Source of the DNA: Ampelocalamus luodianensis
Lineage: Eukaryota; Streptophyta; Magnoliopsida; Poales; Poaceae
NCBI GenBank assembly: GCA_036346255.1
Contig: CM070624.1
Coordinates: 16,648,626-16,712,625 of the forward strand
Reading direction: 5' to 3'
DNA: 64,000 nucleotides
The notes under the pieces were generated by a model, which worked only from the letters and a program-made list of their open reading frames with translations, had not been told where the DNA came from and made no database searches. This document shows positions 57,547 through 64,000 of the stretch, one piece after another (the stretch's first letter is position 1; every line of letters begins with the position of its first letter). Made by a program: the position numbers and the translations under genes.

Positions 57547-58700
57547 ATGCCGCCAAGAAGAGCCGCCCCATCAGTGGAGCCTTCGCGCAGTCGAGGAAGA
57601 GGCGTGGCCGTGGTCGTGGCCAAGGCCGAGGACAGAACTGCCTCCTCCACCACCAGCAAACCCAACAATGACCCAAGTCATGTTTCAACAGACTCAGATT
57701 CTCCAGGCGTTACTAAACAATCAGCAGACTGGACCAGCCAGTCGCAACTCCAAGCTAGCAGACTTCCTCAGGACAAGACCTCTCACCTTTGCTGCGGCCA
57801 ATGAACCGCTAGAAGTCAAGACCGCTCGGGGACCGAGAAGAAACTCCGTCTTGCCCATTGCTCAAATGAAGACAAGGTGGATTTCGCCACCCATCACCGT
57901 GAAAGCGCCGCCGCGCACAGTGGGAGAATTACCTCGCCGCCGAGGTGATGAGAATCTAGAGGAAGAAGAAGCGAGAATAGCGAGTCGTAGCATCTACGAT
58001 TGGAGCCCCACAAGATCCCGCCTCTGCCGCCGCAATAGAAGAAGTTGCGGAAATACAACAAGTGAAGTTGAACCCGCATGGCGGTAGATTCTCTGGGAGG
58101 AATTCAAGGCGCTTCGGGGCCAACTTCGTGCACCGGAACAATGAGATTGAAGAAAAATGAATTGAGCTCTCAAGGTGGTCGATGTCGAGAAATGAGTATC
58201 TAACCAAGTTTAACCACTTGCTCGCTACGCCCCAATGATGTAGCGGATGAAGAAGAGAAAATCGACCGCTTTGTTGAGGGAATGCGTGAGGACATGAGAG
58301 GACGACTTATCCTCCATGATTACTCTAGCTTCCAAAGAGATTAGTTAATAAAGCCCTCATTTGTGAAAATGAGAAGAAGATCATGAGATTAGCCGTAAAG
58401 GAAGATGTCATTTCAGAGGCCACAAGGTAGCTTTCCCCAGAAGTCTACATTCCAAGGCAGCTCATCTTTCAGATCATCTGCAGCCTCCTTCCGAAAACTC
58501 AAGTTTCCACCCCGCGTCCCCAAGGAAGTGGATTCGGTGCTCTCCGCCCGCACGGCAACCAAAGAATACCAACCCAAAGAAGAACCTTCATCGCCGCTTT
58601 GTGGAGAAAAAGGACACTTCGCCAATCGTTGTCCTACCCGTCCGAATGCTCCAAAGAAGACTCAACACAGAGTAACGCCAGCTTCAAGGCGGACCCGACC
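57547..58700 (+). pseudogene. gypsy D gag, decayed
   Basis: The frame starts 'MPPRRAAPSVEPSRSRGRG'. Retrotrans_gag similarity is found in another frame at 57760-57810 ('FLRTRPLTFAAANEPLE'), then fragments of the matrix/capsid region to 58400. A zinc-knuckle remnant 'LCGEKGHFANRCP' lies at 58596-58634 and lacks its first cysteine. At least three frameshifts and several stops are present. Confidence 0.7.
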
Positions 58701-58779
58701 CAAGCAAGAGTCGCGGACTTCACGAGCATCAAGGTCTACACCAACGCAAAGCCATGGCCGTGTGAACCACGTCACAGCC

Positions 58780-59296
58780 GAGGAAGCTCAAGGTGCCTCA
58801 GGAGTACTAATGGGTACGTTCCCTGTTAATTCAGTACCCGCACAAGTTTTGTTTGATTCTGGAGCTTCGCACTCTTTTATTTCAAGAAAGTTTGTCGAAA
58901 GGCTTAAGTTGCCAACCTATAAGTTAAAGAAACCGTGGTGCTTAGCTCACCCGGGATCCCTTCGCTACCTCGATCGGTCTGTGGTAGAAATTGCTATGGA
59001 ACATTCCGATTCCTAGCAAACCTTCCGTGCTAGAATCTCAAACGCTGGATATCATCCTAGGGATGGATTGGTTGGCCAAATATCAAGGATTGATAGATTG
59101 TGCCAACAGGAAAGTGGTGCTCACCAAGAACCCAGAGACCACAATAAGAGTTAGTGTGGATCGTTCCTCTCCTCTGAATAGAACAATCCACCACCTTGGA
59201 GAGTTGTCCCTAGAGACAACGCCTGTAGTTCAAGCTTACCCCGATGTCTTCCCAGAAGAATTACCAGGCATGCCACCAGACAGAGATGTTGAGTTT
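58780..59296 (+). pseudogene. gypsy D protease and RT linker, truncated by insertion
   Basis: 'GVLMGTFPVNSVPAQVLFDS' then GASHSFIS is the retropepsin active-site region. A stop at 59014 ends that frame, and the homologous reading moves to the next frame: 'TLDIILGMDWLAKYQGLIDC' and 'VVQAYPDVFPEELPG'. It is cut at 59296 by the second gypsy LTR. Confidence 0.8.
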
Positions 59297-60324
59297 TGTA
59301 ACATCCCAAATTTTGGGCTTGTGTTTCAAATGTAAGAAAATGAGTAGAAATTAAAACTTTTTCTTACATCATGTGTTTCCTGTTTGTATTGCACAAGTAT
59401 TGTACAAGACTTATGGAAATGCAAAGTCACAAGTCTTTTGATACAAATCTGTTCCTTCAAAAACAATCTTGTCAAATCTTATGATCATCCTCTGGATATA
59501 TTTTTCCTAAGTCTCTGGTGGTATGTGACCCTCTGAAAAATTCCACAATTTTTAGAAATTGTTTGAATATTTTAGAGGCGATCAAACCTGTTTGACTCTC
59601 AGTCAAACATTAAAACAGAGCCTTGTAGAATTTTTGGAGATGTATTCGCGGCATAAAACTCTCTGAAAATTTTACACAAGGTCAATGTCTCAGTCAGCAA
59701 GCTCCTGTAAAATTTCAGAATTTTTGGAGTTATTTTGCTACCCCAAATAAATCCTCAAAAGTCTCAAACAATTAAAAACCTAAAACCAAATTCACTATTC
59801 ATTGGGTTCGAGTCGGGCTCGAGTCCGAGCCACTTGACTTGGTTGAACCACCTAATCGCACCGAGCCGCGTTTAAAACGCGCGTGCGATATCGGCCGTTG
59901 GATTCGCATCGCGTGGCCCATGTTCGTAAGCATTCGGACCCTCCGTTGCATTGGTCAATAGGGACCGTTGGATCTCAATCCAACCGCCCGCATCCTTGAG
60001 AGCAATCGGATGTCCGGCGAACTTGTTTAATCGTGACCGTCCATTTTCGATCCGACGGTCACCGTCGTCTTCTGTTCTTCTTCCTCCTCTGCTTCTTGAG
60101 CGCCGCGGGCGCAATGGCGAGAGCGAGAGGGCACGGGGCGGCGTTGATGTGTCACCTCCACGTTGCTTTTGTCAACGTCTCTCTGCAATGCATTTAATGC
60201 GCACAGGCTTTCTCCTCCATTGTCACCATGCTCACTTGCTCCCATCATTTCGTGGTCTACAACCGCGCCATGAACCGAGCTCACCATGGGCTCATGTTCT
60301 TGCTCGAAAACCCTAATCCCCTTC

Positions 60325-60333
60325 CTATAAATT
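60325..60333 (+). promoter_or_regulatory. TATA box of gypsy E LTR
   Basis: CTATAAATT, followed about 30 bp later by leader-like sequence. Confidence 0.5.
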
Positions 60334-61489
60334 GGCTCCCCTAGGTCCTCCTGGTGTTCTTTTGCACCACACTTAGCTATTCTCTGTGTTTGAGCTCAAG
60401 AACACCTCTCACCCTCAAAACACCATTGTTGGCCGTAGAGCTCCAATGGCGGCCTTGGTGTCCAGTGGTTCATCCTCAATATTTCTTGCACCCTTTTGAA
60501 CCCCTCAACCTCCTTTATATTTCCCCTAACTTGATTTTGGGTTGCATTCACAGGAATCACTCAATTTTAAGTTTGGAGATTTTCGGTTGGTTTCACCCCC
60601 TTTCTTCTCCAGCTCCGGTAAGTGATTCTTTTTGCAATTACTTGCTTTTGGAGCCTCTTTGAGCTATAATGAAGCTGTGGTAATGATGTGGTTCCACTCA
60701 TTTTGCTCAGAACCTCATTTCCCACTTCATCTTCTTCGGCTCCGGTGGACTTCATCGTGTTCAAGTCTTCCCCGGCCATCTTTGGAGCTCCTCTCGGTTA
60801 AGGTAGCTCCTATGTAGTCCCTAGAAGTCATGGCACTCGCTTCCTTGGACTGCAGCAGAGCATTTTGCTATTTTCGTGTTTTGCCGTGTCGGCCTTCATC
60901 TTTGTTTTCCGGCTCGCCGGCGTTCCAGACCTCCACCGCCGGCGAGGTCACCACCGTTGGGTCCGCAACACTATTGCGAACCCATTTTGATAGTTTGTGG
61001 GCGCCGCCGAGACCGGAGTCGCCGGCGACCAGCCGGCAAAGCCACTCGGGTTTTGTCAGCTGAGAAGCTCCCGTTTTCGTCAGATCATTAGGACACATTA
61101 ATTGCCAATCATTAGCTGTTAATTGTGTCTTAATCATTATTATTGGGCCACCGACGGTGGGCCCAATCTCCTTAAATCAATCTCTGTTTCACTCGCCTTT
61201 GTTCGACATCATTAATGCCTAATCATTGCTTAATTAAGTGAGTCGGCATTTAATCGTTGTCGAATTAACCTCTGGTCGACGACTTGTGGGCCCGAGGGTT
61301 TAAAATCAAATCTCGTGATCATTAGAATCTATTTAATGTCAATCATTAGAATCACTAATTCGGTCTTAACCGCCCTGCTTAGTCGCTGACTTGTGGGCCC
61401 AGTGCGCTGTGCACGTGGGGTAAACCAGCGCGTGGGTGACTCGAAGTCACTGACATACGGTCCCACATGTCAGCATCCCTGTTTGAACT

Positions 61490-61745
61490 CCGATCATCAC
61501 CCACCGTTCATTTTTAGATCTGCGGTCTTGATCGTGAATGCATTCGGACCATCCGGTTCCCATCATCATCTGGGCCGCCCATCTTGCGATCTGCGGTGAG
61601 ATCATGTGTGCAATCGGACCTTCCGGTTAGATGTGGGTTCTAAGCCGTTCATCTTTAGATCTGTGGCCGCGGTTCACCGAGGCAACCGCATCGTCCGGTT
61701 GCATGCACTCGTTTGGGCCGTTGGATCTTGATCCAACGGTGGACC
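61490..61745 (+). repeat. Degenerate tandem repeat of about 71 bp in the gypsy E LTR
   Basis: Units start 'ccgttcatctttagatctg' or a close form and include 'atcggacc-tccggtt'. Copies begin near 61501, 61574 and 61643, and a partial one near 61712. Related single copies occur at 59885-60060. Confidence 0.6.
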
Positions 61746-62728
61746 CCGATTAGGTTTCGCGCGCGTGCGCTATTTTCGGCGCGCGTGAGCCGTAGGATTT
61801 TAGATCAAGGGTTGGGAGTCGTCCACGTCATTTCCTTTTTATTGGATTGTTCTGTATTTCGGTAAGCAATTGTTTATCGACTGAAAATGATCTAAAAACT
61901 TTAGAAACTCATAACTAATTCTAGATAAATCCTTTTTACATGAAACCAGCTGCAATAAATTTGTATTCCCCTATAGTTTAATATAAAAATGCTTTTAGCT
62001 ATGCTTCTGTAGTAGAAAATTCTGTAATCTTTAATAGTTGGTTTTCTGCTATTTTTATATATTCCAGAATTGTATTAAAACTTGGAAAATGCATATCTTT
62101 TTCTGTATATCTGCTAAGTGAATGATTTTAACTTTGATAAATTTGTCATTAACTAAACTTTAATCTAAAAATGGTGGAAGGTCTATATCACACTAAAAAT
62201 ATGTTAGTAGATTTAACCTTATTAGTAGCAATTAAAAATTCATTTAATGAGGTAATAGACACCAGTAATTCCTGTAAATCCTAAAAATAGAAATTTGATG
62301 TTAGGAAATCCTCTGTTATCATACTATAATGTGAAATAGGTTTTGCACATGTTTATATTTCTGAAAGTGCATTATGCTTGTTTTGCATCTTAGGAAAATC
62401 ATAACTAAATCATTTTAACTCCAAATGACCTGAAATTTTATATGGGTTACCTCTATACCAGTAGGTAGCTACCATAAAAATTCCAGCTTCAAAATCTCTC
62501 TAGAAAATATTTTTGCTACTGATGCTAATTATGGTAGAAAATGTGTTTTTAGGCAATATCTTTGCACCACAAATCCAAATTAGGTTTTTCCAGTTTCTAT
62601 GACTAGGTATATTTGTATTCTACCTTGTGTATAAATTTCGTCGTATTTGGATAATTGTTGCTTGCTCATTGGTTTATTTGTGGCTCGTCTTATTGGTTGT
62701 TCTTGGTTCTTTTTGCCTCTTCGCTTAG

Positions 62729-64000
62729 GATTCGACATTTGCGGTAATCCCGAGAACGATCCTCCGCAACCAATTGAGCAACAGCAAGAAGGCAAGCAGT
62801 TTGATCATGTTAATCCCAGATTTTAAGTATTTATGTTGATTACAAATTCTATGTATGCATTGCTACTTTGTTTTCATAGCTGGCCTAGTAGATGCATTTC
62901 CTTAGCAAATGATTATCCTCTACTACCATGAGCCTAGGTTACTTGCTGTGATTAAGAGTTCGTGGAGGGGCTCTTGTCACTTAGTAGTTGCGAATTAATT
63001 GCTTAGCCATGCTTAGCTTCGGTAGAAATGGGCGGTTATCGACTTGTCGATAACCTTGATCACACAAAACTTATTATGAGTTATGATTTCCACCTTGTGC
63101 CATGTCTACTTATGAAAACTAAAACTAAAAGCAAAATGATTTAGACTTGGGCACAATGGTATGATTGGTGTGATTTTCGGGTGTGACTGGAATGGTGCCT
63201 GAGTCAACAAGGACCGAACATCTTGTTACACTAAACCAAGCATTTTAGCGTGCTAACCACACTAGAGGGTATGGGACCTCTCTTGACTTAGTACTTTGGC
63301 GTGTATTGGCTCCGGGTCGCAGGAGGTCGCAGGAGGGATGGTGTTGGGAGCATTGTAGTGTCCGAAAGACTTCACCCGGGATGGGATTTGTTGTCTTTCG
63401 GCTTGCAATGTAAGCGTATGGTGTTTCTACCCATACGAGCGGCTCGTAGCTAATACACAATATTGGAAAGCGTCTCGTAGGACTTAGCCGTGTTGGCATA
63501 CCTACTGAAGTGTGCTTTTGGCTTAAAGGCGATGCAAGTGTGGGTACATTGGTACACCCTGCAGGTTAAAACTATTCGAATAGCCTCGTCCTAGGTTATG
63601 GACACGCTTGGGAGGTCTTTCAAGAGTTAGACTACAACCTTTTAAATTAAAACTTGATGGGTGGTACGAATCGGGATTCGTGCTATGTTGTGGTGGCTAT
63701 TGGGATAGTCACTTCTGTGTGGTTACTTGTATGTATCTTTACTACATTACTTTGATAACAAAACAGATTTGCAAACTTGCTTTTGAAATATATTACATTA
63801 TTGCAAATAAAGTTGGCTTCATGCAAAATGAGACATACAACCTCCACCTAAATAAGCTTGCATGTAGTTTATGAATAGGTCTGCTATTCCACACGTCAGT
63901 CTTGCGGGTACAAAGACAATCTTTGTACTCAGATGCTATGCTTAATTGTTTTGTTGCAGAGGAAGGAGGTGAGCCTGAGGGGCCTCACTTTTGCGAGCTG
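62729..64000 (+). CDS. Putative split acidic ORF inside the gypsy E LTR, runs off window
   Basis: Block 62729-62791 follows the acceptor CGCTTAG and encodes 'FDICGNPENDPPQPIEQQQE'. The donor is AAG|GCAAGC. The next block begins after TTGTTGCAG at 63960 and reads 'EEGGEPEGPHFCEL' to the window edge, with G|AG restoring Glu across the junction. Phases on both sides equal those in gypsy D. Function is unknown. Confidence 0.4.

Larger units (their letters stand above)
53458..59296 (+). mobile_element. Ty3-gypsy retrotransposon D, left part, interrupted by a second gypsy element
   Basis: A 2.69-kb LTR (53458-56151) is followed by a primer site, an extra upstream ORF (56359-56892), a decayed gag (57547 to about 58700), a protease (58800-59000) and a linker that reads up to 'YPDVFPEELPGMPPDRDVEF' (59296). 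There the reading stops at the TG of a new LTR (59297). Reverse transcriptase, integrase and the 3' LTR must lie beyond the inserted element and outside the window. The order protease then RT linker, with 'VLFDSGASHSF' and 'ILGMDWLAKYQGLIDC', places it in the Ty3-gypsy superfamily, probably a chromovirus (Tekay-like). Confidence 0.85.
59297..64000 (+). mobile_element. Ty3-gypsy retrotransposon E, LTR only in window, nested in gypsy D
   Basis: It begins TGTAACATCCCAAATTTTGG, a start shared by many grass gypsy LTRs, exactly where the gypsy D Pol frame is broken. No element coding domain appears before the window ends, so all 4.7 kb seem to be LTR or LTR plus leader. The layout parallels the gypsy D LTR: AT-rich middle, an exon-like acidic block after a pyrimidine tract, and about 1.17 kb later a second block. 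The 5-bp target is probably AGTTT (59292-59296), but the other side is outside the window. Confidence 0.75.

Noticed and set aside
1..64000. tRNA, rRNA or CRISPR-like arrays
   Set aside because: I saw no cloverleaf with T-loop consensus, no rRNA blocks and no regularly spaced repeats of CRISPR type; TGGTATCAGAG matches are retrotransposon primer sites.

Overview
This window is nuclear DNA of a flowering plant, almost certainly a grass (Poaceae). The evidence is intron-containing plant genes with canonical GT-AG introns, Tourist- and Stowaway-like MITEs, nested Ty1-copia and Ty3-gypsy LTR retrotransposons, and protein sequences of grass type. I cannot name the species from the sequence alone.

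Five host genes are supported. On the + strand are the 3' half of an ECO1/CTF7 cohesin acetyltransferase (2378-3374), an extensin-like/class III peroxidase fusion (10531-14213), and COX6B, a cytochrome c oxidase subunit (42862-47504). On the - strand are S-adenosylmethionine decarboxylase with its two regulatory upstream ORFs (35403-37025) and a VAN3-binding / auxin-canalisation PH protein (50403-52351). A 3'-truncated, unprocessed pseudogene of a CDC48B-type AAA ATPase lies at 4258-5658 (- strand). The genes have unrelated functions (chromatid cohesion, cell wall, polyamines, respiration, auxin/vein patterning), so they do not form a cluster.

Most of the rest is mobile DNA. From left to right: a copia fragment (A, 1-2356) inserted antisense in an ECO1 intron; a Tourist MITE whose TAA target duplication is the ECO1 stop codon; a 9-bp-TSD foldback element; low-copy or unclassified repeats (6.2-8.3 kb); a 350-bp MITE; a complete TRIM-type mini-LTR element (14605-15895, TSD GGTAG); a complete but decayed copia element (B, 16204-23526, TSD AATCC) carrying a nested 1.6-kb insertion; a block of foldback elements and MITEs (23.5-27.7 kb); and a second copia element of the same lineage in the opposite orientation (C, 27941-35027, TSD CTTTC) with nearly identical LTRs. 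The large COX6B intron 3 holds LTR-like DNA that itself carries a hAT-type MITE with an 8-bp TSD. Upstream of the VAN3-binding gene are a short poly(A) retroposon with a 12-bp TSD, then a Ty3-gypsy element with a 2.7-kb LTR (53458 onward). A second gypsy LTR starting at 59297 interrupts it where reverse transcriptase should begin, and runs off the window.

The observation I rate highest is in those two gypsy LTRs. Both contain a short, acidic, split reading frame in the same place. It has the same intron phase, the same rare GC-AG type donor (AAG|GC) and open frames across the junction, which suggests a conserved spliced leader or small protein inside the LTR. Other notable points are the stop-codon MITE, the exact one-base overlap of the SAMDC upstream ORFs, the unusual non-TGG primer site shared by copia B and C, and the extensin-peroxidase fusion.
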